The notes under the pieces were generated by a model. The model did no database searches and was not told the origin of the DNA. It was given only the letters and a program-made list of their open reading frames with translations. From Syngnathus acus (lineage: Eukaryota; Chordata; Actinopteri; Syngnathiformes; Syngnathidae): a stretch of DNA of 64,000 bases. How positions within the stretch are numbered: position 1 is the first letter of the stretch; each line of letters begins with the position of its first letter. The stretch spans positions 9,542,501 through 9,606,500 of the forward strand of contig NC_051094.1 of the NCBI RefSeq assembly GCF_901709675.1. The letters run 5' to 3'. The translations under genes were made by a program, and so were the position numbers. This document shows, piece after piece, positions 41,774 to 50,308 of the stretch.

Positions 41774-44700
41774 GTGACAACTGGCCTGGATGTCTAACTC
41801 AATTGGAGACGCTCAATGATTTTTCAGCTGGATGATGTTTCCTGTCGTCTTGGGCTCCTCCTCCTCATCGTCATCTCTCGCTCTCCCTAAAGTCAAAAAC
41901 TTCACTTGGATCTATGCTGTTTCATGTGCAAGAGCAAACACTTCCTCTCACTGACTTTCTCTGCATTCTTTTCTATCTATACTTGTTCTTTCTGTGCTGT
42001 TACACAAATTAACCTACCTTTTAAATGAAAGAAAATCTGTGATTAACTGTAAACCTTGCCTTTTTAACATTGTGGGTTGTAATCAAAGGTTAACTCACAA
42101 ATGCAGCCTCAACTATAAGATTCCAAACTACCTACTATGTGCAACACTTTTCGTTTTTTGCATTTTATGACTATTTAGATAAATAGTCATGAAATGCAAT
42201 AATAATAATAATAATAATGCCCAGGACCTTCGTGAGGATAAGTGGTTCAGAAGAGGAACGAATGGATGAATAATAATAAAATGTCAAGGTTTTGCTATTT
42301 GCCCTCCCTGCATATTTTAGTTCACTGTAGTTATTTGTAACACAGCGCTACCGTGTGGTATCAAGCGGTATAGTATTTTGTGTTGGACAACATTTTTGTA
42401 CAGAGGTGGAAGGTGGAAATTTCTGCACAATTTAGAGCTGCAATTCATTAAAGTATGACTTGGTCATTAATAAAACAAATAAAACAACCTGAGTCGCGTG
42501 ATAAATGAATAGCCACATTAGTGAAACAAAATATGAATTGCCAGCAAAAACTTTAGCATAACTGTAGAGTGTGTAGAATGGTGATGGTATTTCTTTTTAT
42601 TTTGGTTCCAGAGCGAGGGAAAGACCCCTTCTTCACCAACACTTTCCATGATTCTACACCAGGACCGCAGGGTCCTCCTGGCCCGATTGGTTGGTATCTT
42701 TTGCTGCATCATAGAAACTGACTTGGACAGGAGATTTTACATTTTAAAATACATGTAGTACCTATATGCAGTTTATCCCTGAACCGTAGCCAAATTTGAA
42801 ATTGAATATCATTTTTAATGCATTAATGTACACAGCTGGTATTATCAGTGGTCCAATTTTGACAACGACAAGCCAATCATTTCACATTTTCCGCTGTACA
42901 TAATTTTTTGCATTGTTCATATGTAGTATCTCAGAATTGCCAGAGATCAACACAATCAATCACAAACAGTTCAATCAAAGATATTATTTTCGTTCATTTT
43001 AATTTTGTTGCTCGCATACTTCATCCTTGAGGCCCAATTTCCTGATCACTAATATGTCTTCCAATTCATGTGTAGGTCCTACAGGTCCAAAAGGACCAGC
43101 AGGACCACCGGGACCACAGGGACAGAGCGTAAGAGGGCCAACACCAATTTAGAAAAAGAGTGGTCAGTATACCAAACATTTGTTATAATCCAAATTGTTT
43201 ATGTTGACAGGGTAAACCTGGGATTCCTGGAGGACAAGGTCCTATGGGACCGAAGGGAGAGCGTGGAGAGCGAGTGAGTGCCACTGATTTTTGTTCAGCA
43301 GCTTTTCTGTTTCTTCATCCTTCACGCGTAAACAAAACGGTGTGATACGCTTTTGGTTCAGGGTCTCTCAGGTTACCCAGGGGACAGGGGCTTCAGGGGC
43401 GAGCCGGTAAGCTAACCCTAACCAGTGTTTTTAACATTATAAGGATCATGGCAATGATCTTTTTAAAAGCATTTCATTGTCTTTAAATCACACTTAGTTG
43501 TACAATTCTTTAACAGGGATTACCGGGTCCCAAAGGAGAGCCTGGAGAAAAGGGCTTACCGGTGAGGAAGTAGCTCATTTGGCGGTAATGTACAAGCACA
43601 TTTGGTTGAACAAACTCTTGGATTTTTCTTTGAAGAACCCCCTTAATGTGTATTATATTTGCTCTGTCTGTCTAATCCTTCCTTTTCTTTGACCTCTTTT
43701 TCATTTGACAAGAGCAATCTAAATGTAAGGTATTTTCTATTCAGGATATGTGTAGTGTATATGTTTTTCTTGTCCTCTCATGTCTTCTCACCCACCATGT
43801 GTTTTTTTTTGTGTACATGTGATTTCAGCTGGTGAACCGTATGCATTTGTGTGTGGAAAACTTCAGACTTTGTGTTTTTGTGTTGTTGGTCCTCGGGGTG
43901 CGCTCCAGACTGCAGCTCCCCCCCCGTCATGACATTGTCCTCTTGACCCTGAAGCTGTTTGACTCCCTCTGCAAGCTATGGCTACCTTTCACAGTCACTT
44001 TGGCAGCATCTGACTTTGGCATATATGTCAAAATAGCATCACCACCATCAATGTGGTTAAACCAAGACACTCCAACCAAAGCAGAGAGGAGATGGCTAAA
44101 TCCTTGAGCACATTTTTCTAAATGTGTGGTCTTCTAAATTGAGTAAAATGCAAGTGATGCATATGCCAAATCCTTTCATTACTGTGTCAAGTCGTAGATT
44201 CCGTTGGGTTCAGAGGTGTTGTGGAGTGGATACAGCTACCCTCTCTTACCCCGTCTTGCAAAAAAAAAAAAAAAAAAGACTCATTTTCTGCATGTCGATA
44301 TTCACAAGTGCATAAGGCTGCTGCATTGAAATATGGCAAAGTTGCACCTTATCATATAACATTTATTCTTGCTTGAAATTAAATAGTCTGTATTAGCTAA
44401 ACATTTTACTTTGTACTTTGTTTGCCTTTTTTCTACAAACAAAATCATTTTTTTGTCTTACTAACAATTTTACTACGCAACACCCCTTTTGCATGCCTTG
44501 TTTTTGTGATGGTGAATTATGGTCCTTTAAGTTTTAACAGAATAAAAAAAAAAAAGTCTCCAGTGAGTGCATAGTAGCTTCTCATGACCACAAAAACATT
44601 AAAGATGCAGTTGTGGTGACATATTTCCCTGTCTGAGTTACAGAAACAGAAACTGTACATAGCATGAGCGAATGTAAAAAAGCCTGGAATAGTTTGGTGT

Positions 44701-46441
44701 GTCAAACGTGTGTCATACTGTGACATGCATGCTGCTGTTGTCCAGCCTAGCATGGCAGAGACTGATGTCATACTGTATCGCGGCATGGCCAGAGAATGAG
44801 GGAGATAGAGCCACGTAGGAAGCCGACAATGCTGGACAAATGTGTGGACTGTTTAACCTTCTAACAGCTGAAATCTATTGAGAAGAAAAAGCAAATGACC
44901 TGCATCTTGGCGTGCAGTCCTCAAGCTTGCGCTCCTAACCTTGACGGCTGTATCTATCTTCACAGGGGGACGGAATACATCAGATCAGAGAGGCGCTGAA
45001 GATCTTAGCTGAGAGGGTTTTAATCCTCGAGACTATGATCGGTATTCATGGTGAGTAGGAGGCCTGAGGCAGGGTCAGTTTAAGGCGGGGGTCAAGGTAG
45101 GGGGCTCCAACTCCCACTGCACCTCACCTACTCGGACAGGGAGTGGCAACAGTCACGAGCAGCCCCCAGGACTCAGGCTGGTGTTTCCACACCCCCTCAT
45201 ACAGCACTCCCTGTCACTGCTCTCTGATAGGACTTTAGCTTGCAGATGTTCCGCGACTTGCAGGCTGATCTTGAGCTTCTGGCTCGTAGGGTGACGCTGC
45301 TGGAGGCTATCGTCTGGCCAGGTAACGATGAGACATCCTCACCCACGGCTCTGCTGGCCCTCAAATAGACACACACACTAAAATATCCAATCGAGAGAAC
45401 TTAGGGAGTGTTGGAAACATGACATTACAAAATCTTACTGCACTGAGGAATGTTGGTGTAGTTGCTTTAAAGTACTAGATGTTTTTTAGAATTGAAATTT
45501 ATGTACAATTTTTTCTTCTGGGAGTCGTTCACAATCGAGCAAAGAAACTGCTTTTAAATGATGAAAATCAATGTGCTTTGTTGGTTAATGTGGTTGAGTG
45601 TATATATATGTTGTGCGAGTCTGGAGAGTAGTGCTGCAACATTTGGATTTAATTTTAATGTTTTTTTTTTCCCTTCAAATGAAATTTTGTTAGTTTTGAC
45701 ATTGTCAATAACTTGAAAGGCTTGGTCACAGAAAACCACTATCCCTCTTTGTCATACATTCCGTTATGCATTTGGATGAAAGCACAATTCAAGTGTAGTG
45801 TAATTGCGCCTCCTAGTGATGAAGTTGTGAACTACAGCTTCATCAACCTTTGACCCTTTGCTGAAACATAACTTCAGTGTCCTTCTGAATTAAATCACTA
45901 TTATAGACAATCTTAAACTCTAATATACATCCATGCTTTTTGTTTCTGTCCAAATTGTTTCCCAAAACCTTTTTTTTCAGAACACAACTGGTTAAGAACA
46001 ACACAAAAACACATTTGTGCATTTTCAAATACACAAACACAAATTATGTTAAGAATAACGGCATTAACCTCTGGTCTGTTGTGTACTGAATGTTGTGTTG
46101 TTGCAGCCCACTCACCGGACACACACTTTGTTGCAAGTTGTAGCGCCAAACAGACTGTAAAAATGTGTGACTGATCAAAATGATGGCATGTTTAAGATAA
46201 TTCCAGTTTAAAAAAAACAATTGCGAGATGAAGACGACAGTGTGCACGTGGTCAAACACAGTGCTGGGCAGGGAGGCCCTGTTCCAACTGCTGTCTTTCT
46301 TCAACAGAACCTGATCTAGGCTCTGGGGATGGACCATTTGGCACAGCCTCCCCTAGTTTCTACCGAGATAAGCGGGCAGGTGCGCTTCCGTATCGACCTG
46401 CTTCTCCTCTGTCCTTCGACACCAAGGTTCGAGGGAAGTAG
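8020..46441 (+). CDS. emid1: EMID1, EMI domain-containing collagen-like protein (15 exons)
   Basis: Secreted matrix protein of the EMID1/COL26A1 type. Exons: 8020-8186, 13662-13775, 14596-14699, 37984-38069, 38123-38255, 39013-39057, 39139-39246, 41023-41127, 42612-42689, 43076-43128, 43211-43273, 43362-43406, 43517-43561, 44966-45050 (or 45231-45321), 46308-46441 (TAG). The sum is 1365 nt = 454 aa, close to the human length of about 440. Layout: signal peptide 1-33; cysteine-rich EMI domain about 57-128 ([22 protein letters not shown]); short helical linker 129-157 ([20 protein letters not shown]); Gly-X-Y block about 193-277; interruption about 278-304; Gly-X-Y block 305-382; trimerising coiled coil 383-411 ([19 protein letters not shown]); basic tail to 454. 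Many collagen exons are 45, 63 or 108 nt and keep whole triplets, as in fibrillar-type collagen genes. A human segment of about 29 residues between the EMI domain and CLNC is not found. The identification also fits its neighbours RHBDD3 and EWSR1. Confidence 0.93.
8701..8768. repeat. (AAAG)n followed by (GATT)n microsatellites
   Basis: About 35 bp of perfect AAAG repeats (8701-8735), then a short spacer and TTTA/GATT repeats (8741-8768). On the minus strand the second tract supplies AATAAA hexamers (8743-8752). Confidence 0.95.
8834..9222 (-). CDS. unassigned coding-like terminal exon inside EMID1 intron 1
   Basis: I do not recognise this protein. On the minus strand a polypyrimidine-AG acceptor (CTTTCCTAG, ending at 9223) is followed by 129 codons of open frame and a TGA at 8836-8834. 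Counting from an upstream in-frame ATG at 9277 gives a 147-codon frame. The product is Pro/Ser-rich then helical ([20 protein letters not shown] near the C-terminus) and includes [13 protein letters not shown]. Composition and codon choice look protein-like rather than random, and reverse-strand AATAAA hexamers lie about 85-90 nt after the stop (8752-8743). It could be the last exon of a nested antisense gene, a retrocopy fragment, or chance. I found no convincing partner exon upstream on that strand. Confidence 0.4.
10187..10210. repeat. T24 homopolymer
   Basis: An uninterrupted run of 24 T in EMID1 intron 1. It could be the reverse-strand poly(A) of an old retroposon, but no element body is recognisable next to it. 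Confidence 0.9.
13116..13170. repeat. (TTTA)n / (TCTA)n microsatellite
   Basis: About 55 bp of TTTA repeats with TCTA and TGTA variants, near the 3' end of EMID1 intron 1. Confidence 0.9.
13662..14699 (+). CDS. emid1: EMID1 exons 2-3: EMI domain
   Basis: Exon 2 is 13662-13775 and exon 3 is 14596-14699, separated by an 820-bp intron. They encode the whole cysteine-rich EMI module: [19 protein letters not shown], then [10 protein letters not shown], then [18 protein letters not shown], then [14 protein letters not shown]. Cysteine spacing and the WKCCPG motif are diagnostic of EMI domains, which mediate multimerisation and interaction in emilins and collagen XXVI-like proteins. Exon 3 ends in phase 1 and joins exon 4 in frame. 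Confidence 0.95.
19900..20165 (-). mobile_element. non-LTR retrotransposon fragment (L2/Rex/CR1-like), internally deleted
   Basis: Read on the minus strand, 20120-20035 encodes [20 protein letters not shown], the catalytic LLGDFN.H signature of the APE-type endonuclease in fish LINEs, followed by [11 protein letters not shown]. The frame then jumps to a segment resembling [11 protein letters not shown], which in such elements lies upstream of the reverse transcriptase core. The piece is therefore short, internally deleted and inactive. It has no coding exon of the host gene. Confidence 0.65.
20329..20382. repeat. 27-bp tandem duplication
   Basis: Two adjacent copies of the unit starting ACTTGCCATCAGGAGTTCCA, at 20329 and 20356, essentially identical apart from the last base or two. 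It is a simple local duplication in EMID1 intron 3. Confidence 0.9.
22255..22335. repeat. fragment of a dispersed fish repeat
   Basis: Contains the phrases 'ctgggacctaccccagctgg' and 'gccttatcctcgcaagg', which resemble a very common dispersed repeat of fish genomes (usually 'ggagcctatcccagctg' and 'gtgaggataagcggttcag'). A related piece in the opposite orientation lies at 42222-42270. Confidence 0.45.
23635..23730. repeat. degenerate (GGAT)n / (GGAC)n
   Basis: Imperfect GGAT, GATG and GGAC tetranucleotide repeats in EMID1 intron 3. Confidence 0.8.
24169..24194. repeat. (CA)n microsatellite
   Basis: Short ACAC tract with interruptions in EMID1 intron 3. Confidence 0.85.
25697..25745. repeat. 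(AAT/CAT)n microsatellite
   Basis: AATAATAAT with ATC interruptions in EMID1 intron 3. Confidence 0.85.
33211..33238. repeat. (GT)n plus poly-G run
   Basis: GTGTGTGTGTGT followed by about 16 G residues. The G run can form G-quadruplex-like structure and is a likely site of assembly or length error. Confidence 0.9.
35160..35196. repeat. (GTGC/GTGT)n tract
   Basis: Alternating purine-pyrimidine GTGTGCGTGC repeats, the type of sequence that can adopt Z-DNA. It directly abuts the perfect inverted repeat at 35197-35243. Confidence 0.9.
35197..35243. repeat. perfect 20-bp inverted repeat (hairpin)
   Basis: The left arm (35197-35216, TCTTTGCGCAATCACACTGG) is exactly complementary to the right arm (35224-35243), with a 7-nt loop (AGCAGGA). 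There is no mismatch in the stem. It lies in EMID1 intron 3 next to a GTGC microsatellite. It does not fit a typical pre-miRNA, whose stems are longer and imperfect. Confidence 0.95.
35395..35476. mobile_element. degraded right half of a MITE
   Basis: The phrases 'gcgacttacact' and 'tgtccgaaaattatggtaat' match the right end of the intact element at 61581-61753 with several substitutions. The left terminal repeat is missing, so this is a truncated, old copy. Confidence 0.6.
37984..38255 (+). CDS. emid1: EMID1 exons 4-5: linker and start of collagen block
   Basis: Exon 4 (37984-38069) begins [20 protein letters not shown], which aligns with human CLNCSKVSELTERLKVLEAK and looks like a short coiled coil. 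Exon 5 (38123-38255) carries a Pro/Ala-rich spacer and the first Gly-X-Y triplets ([10 protein letters not shown]). Only 53 bp of intron separate them, in contrast to the 23 kb intron just before. Phases are 1 in and 1 out. Confidence 0.9.
38292..38490. mobile_element. MITE-like element with terminal inverted repeats, family A
   Basis: Starts TACTGCATTTTTCTGACTA and ends with the near-complement TAGTCCAAAAAATACAGTA, giving imperfect terminal inverted repeats of about 23 bp around a 199-bp body with 'gcaccttataatc' motifs. It is related to, but distinct from, the 61581 element. It lies in EMID1 intron 5, has no coding capacity and is presumably mobilised in trans. Confidence 0.7.
39013..39246 (+). 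CDS. emid1: EMID1 exons 6-7: first collagen block
   Basis: Exons 39013-39057 (45 nt) and 39139-39246 (108 nt) encode uninterrupted Gly-X-Y triplets, beginning [16 protein letters not shown] and ending KGNAGPSG. Exon lengths are multiples of 9 nt, the classic collagen pattern. All borders are phase 1. Confidence 0.95.
41023..41127 (+). CDS. emid1: EMID1 exon 8: end of first collagen block
   Basis: 105 nt. It encodes [20 protein letters not shown] and then a non-collagenous Ala/Pro segment ([11 protein letters not shown]) that interrupts the triple helix, as in the human protein. The preceding intron 7 (39247-41022) contains no recognised feature. Confidence 0.93.
41717..41774. repeat. (AGAC)14 microsatellite
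   Basis: About 58 bp of essentially perfect AGAC repeats in EMID1 intron 8. The long plus-strand frame over it (TDRQTDRQ...) is a repeat artefact. Confidence 0.97.
42159..42199. repeat. near-perfect 19-bp inverted repeat
   Basis: The left arm starts TTGCATTTTATGACTATTT; the right arm starts AAATAGTCATGAAATGCAA. There is one G:U-type mismatch and a 4-nt loop. It lies in EMID1 intron 8, followed at once by an (AAT)n tract. Too compact for a normal pre-miRNA. Confidence 0.85.
42222..42270. repeat. fragment of a dispersed fish repeat
   Basis: The phrase 'cgtgaggataagtggttcag' followed by 'gaatggatgaata' matches the tail of a widespread teleost repeat. Same family as the 22255 fragment. Confidence 0.5.
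42612..42689 (+). CDS. emid1: EMID1 exon 9: collagen interruption and restart
   Basis: 78 nt, phase 1 to phase 1. It encodes [18 protein letters not shown] and then [10 protein letters not shown]-type triplets. The human counterpart has HGDPLLSNTFTETN at the same place, which supports orthology. Confidence 0.9.
43076..43561 (+). CDS. emid1: EMID1 exons 10-13: second collagen block
   Basis: Exons 43076-43128, 43211-43273, 43362-43406 and 43517-43561 encode a continuous Gly-X-Y run ([18 protein letters not shown] to GEPGEKGLP). From exon 11 the borders are phase 0 and each exon starts with a Gly codon. Introns are only 82-110 bp. Confidence 0.95.
44966..45050 (+). CDS. emid1: EMID1 exon 14a: trimerising coiled coil (version a)
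   Basis: 85 nt, starts phase 0, ends phase 1, donor GTGAGT. It encodes [20 protein letters not shown] followed by LETMIGIH, a heptad-repeat helix matching human [20 protein letters not shown]. In this protein family the segment seeds collagen chain trimerisation. This is the version conserved with mammals. Confidence 0.95.
45231..45321 (+). CDS. emid1: EMID1 exon 14b: alternative coiled coil (version b)
   Basis: 91 nt, acceptor CTCTGATAG, donor GTAACG, again phase 0 in and phase 1 out. It encodes [20 protein letters not shown] followed by [10 protein letters not shown]. The pattern LA.RV..LE..I parallels exon 14a, so it looks like a diverged tandem duplicate. It can replace 14a in frame, but using both would shift the frame. 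Whether it is transcribed cannot be seen here. Confidence 0.75.
46308..46441 (+). CDS. emid1: EMID1 exon 15: C-terminal tail and stop
   Basis: 134 nt to a TAG at 46439-46441. It encodes [20 protein letters not shown], then a basic tail ending FDTKVRGK. The human tail begins EPELGSG, a good match at the same exon junction. Confidence 0.93.
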
Positions 46442-47247
46442 CCCCCACCCCCCATTCCTTGAGGACCGCAGGCTGGTTTGGCTTCCCTTCCTATAGATCG
46501 CATCGGCACTCAACACCTAATTGAGAGGGCTTTCCTGTCAAATTTAGGTTGGGGGACACCTCAGGGATATGTTTATGATACTCCACCATGTCCTCCTGCA
46601 CCCGTGACAACTCGTTTGACAACCCTTAAGTTATCACCATAGCCACTTCCAGCTGCAGGGTCTCACATGTTTGACAAAAGGAAGCTCTGAATTACTCGTG
46701 GTGCTCCTCGGGCCACAAATCTTGGCAATAAGGGTCATTTAGCTTCATCCATTTGTGGAGATGTAACAGTAAAGACTGGACTCGAGTTTGTAATTCGTTT
46801 TCAATTTGAACAGCGATGCCATGAGATTTTATGAGCATGTACGATTTCCTGAACTACACAGACAAACCTCTATTATTCATTTTGTTGTATCTCTTATATT
46901 GTTAAACTCAGTTTGATGTCATCACTACTATAACTGAGATGTGTTGCTATATGTGAGCATGATGTGTTTTCCAAGTAAAATACACACTGAAAAAGTGAGA
47001 AAATATATCACGACATATTTACATTTGTTGCATATCCTATAATCCAGTGGATTTTATTTCACTCTGAAAATCATTTAGAAAAGAAATCAACACAGGAAAA
47101 AGCAAAACTGGAACCACTGTTATGTTGGTGCTGTCCGAAGACTTGTTTTATTTTTCACCGTAAATCAAGCTTATTGTGAACGTATTTAAAATTGTCAATC
47201 GTAGTTTGTTTTGTATGCCGTCGTATAACAACTTCTTCTTTTGAATT

Positions 47248-47253
47248 TTTATT
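47248..47253 (-). terminator. rhbdd3: candidate RHBDD3 poly(A) signal
   Basis: Reverse-strand AATAAA, the nearest one I see after the RHBDD3 stop at 47597. It lies inside the predicted EMID1 3' UTR. Others are at about 47149 and 47051. Confidence 0.4.
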
Positions 47254-47298
47254 TCTTGCAAATGTGTTAATATAATCCTGTCTCCTGATGATCGCTGT

Positions 47299-47304
47299 AA
47301 TAAA
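47299..47304 (+). terminator. emid1: EMID1 poly(A) signal
   Basis: AATAAA in the context CTGTAATAAAATGATG, about 860 bp after the EMID1 stop. It is followed within 30 bp by T/G-rich sequence, as expected for a cleavage site near 47320. Confidence 0.65.
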
Positions 47305-47395
47305 ATGATGTTCACTGTTTAAATATTGGACATTTGGGTCTAGAAATTAATGAACTAACTAGTTTGTAGTCTAAAGATGAACATAACAGCTATAA

Positions 47396-47428
47396 ATATA
47401 TATATATATATAATTCTAACCCTAACCC
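47396..47428. repeat. (TA)n microsatellite with a short telomere-like motif
   Basis: TATATATATATATATA followed by CTAACCCTAACCCC. Only two telomere units are present, so this is not evidence of an interstitial telomere. Confidence 0.8.
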
Positions 47429-47596
47429 CATAGTGCACTGCATAAAGGAAATCTCAAATTCCCAGCCCAACTCTGAAATCATGTTCAATATGAATTAATT
47501 TCACAACAAATAAAAATGTAATGTTCAAGTTCTGCAAAAATCTAAGTAACAGTCCGGTTTGGAGTATAAAGGCCAACAGTTTTTCCAGGTTTCATG

Positions 47597-49230
47597 TCAG
47601 TGTTTAGTCATCTCGGGGCCTTTGGGTGGGGTGGTCTTTTTCCCCTTTGCGATGACCACAGCCTGCTCTCCAATGCTGTCATCTACGAGTAAGGAAATCA
47701 CGTCATCTAGCTGTTTTGAGGCTGCAAGTGCCACTACTGCTTTTTCTGTGGGGAAGCCCATCTTCTCCAGCTGCTGGAGTCTAGGGGGAAACATTGTTGT
47801 CAATTGTCATTATCCCGCCAAATCAAAATCTGGCATGTACATGAAATGTACAATTCGGGAAATTTGTTTAGGTACTGACCTCAGTGCAGAAACAGATGAT
47901 TTTGGCACTTCTACTTTTTGATCCACTTCCTCTGGGGCATTCTGTAAGGAGGCAAGTATTCCGGCCCTCAGCATGTGTTCTTCCAAAACCTCTGCTTCGG
48001 ACTCTGGCCTCCAGACAGACAGTGGCTCCTCCCACGGATGGTGGTTCAATGTTAAGGGGTCCCTCATGGAAGGGGGTGCATGATTGTCATGCATAAATTG
48101 AGATTGCGACCTGGAACATTGAGAGGGTATAGTAAAATGATTTTAAATACAGTTAAAGAGAGTGTGATTATTAAATGGAATGGGTGGAAACAAGATAACT
48201 TGTACATCTGCGAGGAGCTGTAGGTTGGCAATCTTAGTCTGCACAATGTGGGAATATACGCTGAAGAGGGAATGAAGGTCAGGAAATTGGCTTTCTCCAG
48301 CTCCTGTAGCATTTCAATGAAGCTGTGATTATCTGAAAGGTTCATTAAGTATCACAAGAAGAATCTGAAATTTCCAAAGTACCTTCAAGATTTCATTGTA
48401 ATTATTTTTCCTCACTCACAGTATGATCAAGCAATAGTTTTCTACTAAGACTGTACATCAGTGGCAAAGAACAGAAAAAGTATTTAAAACAATCGGAAGC
48501 CCCATTGACATTTGACACTCACAATCACACAATGATAATGCTAACCACTACTGCCACCACACTGAAATATTTACAAATTACATGATATTTTAAAAAAGGA
48601 TACAATTATGACCGATGCATATGGCACAGAAATGAAGCAGGGCAGGTGAGCCAGGTAGCATGATCAGAAAAAGCAGCAGCAGCAACCAGGGCAGAATCCA
48701 AACTGGCAAACAGCCTTGTAGTCGCCTATTTGATACGTGACGGCACTGGGCTGTTAACAATGCCAGATGAATGGCAGCATAGCCACAGAATCGGCTGGCC
48801 TCGAGACTGAAGACAAAGATGACCAACGTGTAAATAAGAGGTAATACAGTCATTGTCAGAACGGAAAGGGCTAGGTAGGCGACTGTGCCCCAGTGACGCT
48901 CCTGACGTGGCCCCAACAGCAGCAGCAACACAACGCTGACAAGCAAGGCGGGCGAATCATCATGATTGAGGGCGTACAGGAACACGTCTATGAGGCAGAA
49001 TAATTGGAAAAATAAAAGTAATTCAAGTGTTGTTTACAGTCAAACCGTAACTATTCCCTTTATTAATTGATACCTCTGAAACGTGGAAATTCTCCACCTG
49101 GACCTAAACTGAGACTGGCTTGGGGACCTGCAGCGTACACCATCAAGATGAGGGCTATCAGCAGGGTTGTCCCTAGAAAGAATCCTGGACGATCTGATCC
49201 GAGCCATACTGAAAATACACGAAAACGCAT
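47597..49230 (-). CDS. rhbdd3: RHBDD3, rhomboid domain-containing pseudoprotease with UBA domain (5 exons)
   Basis: Exons in transcript order: 49230-49074, 48987-48604, 48332-48206, 48110-47880, 47780-47597 (TGA). The sum is 1083 nt = 360 aa (human about 386). The start was chosen at 49230 because an in-frame TAA lies just upstream and the frame leads into a hydrophobic helix (FFLGTTLLIALILMVYAAG). The N-terminal 180 residues form a multi-TM rhomboid fold. The position of the catalytic GxS motif reads CGYAAIHLALL (about 120-130), so the serine is replaced by alanine and the protein is a predicted pseudoprotease, as in mammals. The C-terminal exon is a UBA domain (RLQQLEKMGFPTEKAVVALA), expected to bind ubiquitin. 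The end of exon 2 is ambiguous: donors after 48604 and after 48613 are both in frame. I chose 48604 because it preserves a GHNY segment like human GLAY. Confidence 0.92.
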
Positions 49231-50308
49231 GACTTAAATGACTTGATCTTTCTTACTCTTCTTCTTTTTCTTGCGCTACTTTGGTATATTAGTCTGGAGT
49301 GAAGTGGCCATAGATTACGTCTATTTTGATCGCAGAAAATCTGCACTCTGTGTAATAATTAACTATTATTGGCAGGAATATTGTCGTTTGTTCTTGTACA
49401 GTCTCCATACGTTGATGAGATGTCAAAAAATATGCTCCAAAACATCCACTAACACTGCGATTTGAAAGCTTCGTGTACTGGTTGTGTACTTCCGTGTGAC
49501 GTCATACACGCTTTTCTTCGCTACCAGTTCACGGAGCGTGACACTGCCACCTGTTGGACATACTGAGACTTTCAGGTTTACTCATACAATTTCCACAAAA
49601 GATTCCAAATTTACAACTTTTTTTCCTTTTTCTCCTCTAGTTTCTAGATTTTTGGACTGATAAAAAACATTTCAACTTCAACATTTTCAGATAATTCTTG
49701 TTCGTTGTAGTGCCATTCGATATCATTTGACATCATTCAATATTCAAAATTCTCTAGTAACGAGAGTTTAATATTTACTTTTATTTGTTTGTTTATTTAT
49801 TGCCTTGTCTTATTATTATAACCTGAATGTGCCAGAAAAAACACGGTCATATTTGAAAACAGTCCCAAAAAATATCAGAATATCTAGAAATATTTTAAAA
49901 TGATTTTAAAAACTGTAAACATTTGTTGACCTGTGTGATTCTTCTGCTGTTCTTTTGTTTATGTCCTACGTCTGCTTGATATAACTGAAAATGAAGAAAT
50001 TAACTGTGTTGTTGTTAGGTCTTAACCCCTTGGTAACAAGGAGCCGGGGGAATGAACGCTGTTACGAATTGCGATTTCATATTTTCGTACAAATACCTAA
50101 AATAAAGCTCACGACCACTGTTATCGTCATATACGAAAAAGACTTTCGAAAGTCACTGTAGAAGTAGTTGTGTTAGTAAGTCAAACCAAGTATCGCGTTA
50201 TTTGAAAAGATGAGTCTGTTATCTCGCGATATTTCCTGGTTGTTGCGCACTCAAAGGCGTCTCTCCAACAATCAACTTTGTCCGGTCGTCTCTTACAAGA
50301 CACACAAA
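49231..50308. promoter_or_regulatory. divergent RHBDD3 / EWSR1 promoter region
   Basis: 1078 bp separate the two start codons, which point away from each other. A perfect CRE palindrome TGACGTCA (49497-49504), next to an ETS-like CGGAAG on the minus strand, probably serves RHBDD3. A TCTCGCGATA motif (50222-50231), one base off the TATA-less promoter element TCTCGCGAGA, lies about 80 bp before the EWSR1 start. The middle (49560-50030) is AT-rich with no feature seen. Regulatory roles are inferred from motif and position only. Confidence 0.6.

Noticed and set aside
41717-41774. TDRQ-repeat protein
   Set aside because: Translation of an AGAC microsatellite.
47413-47428. Interstitial telomere sequence
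   Set aside because: Only two CTAACC units; too short to mean anything.
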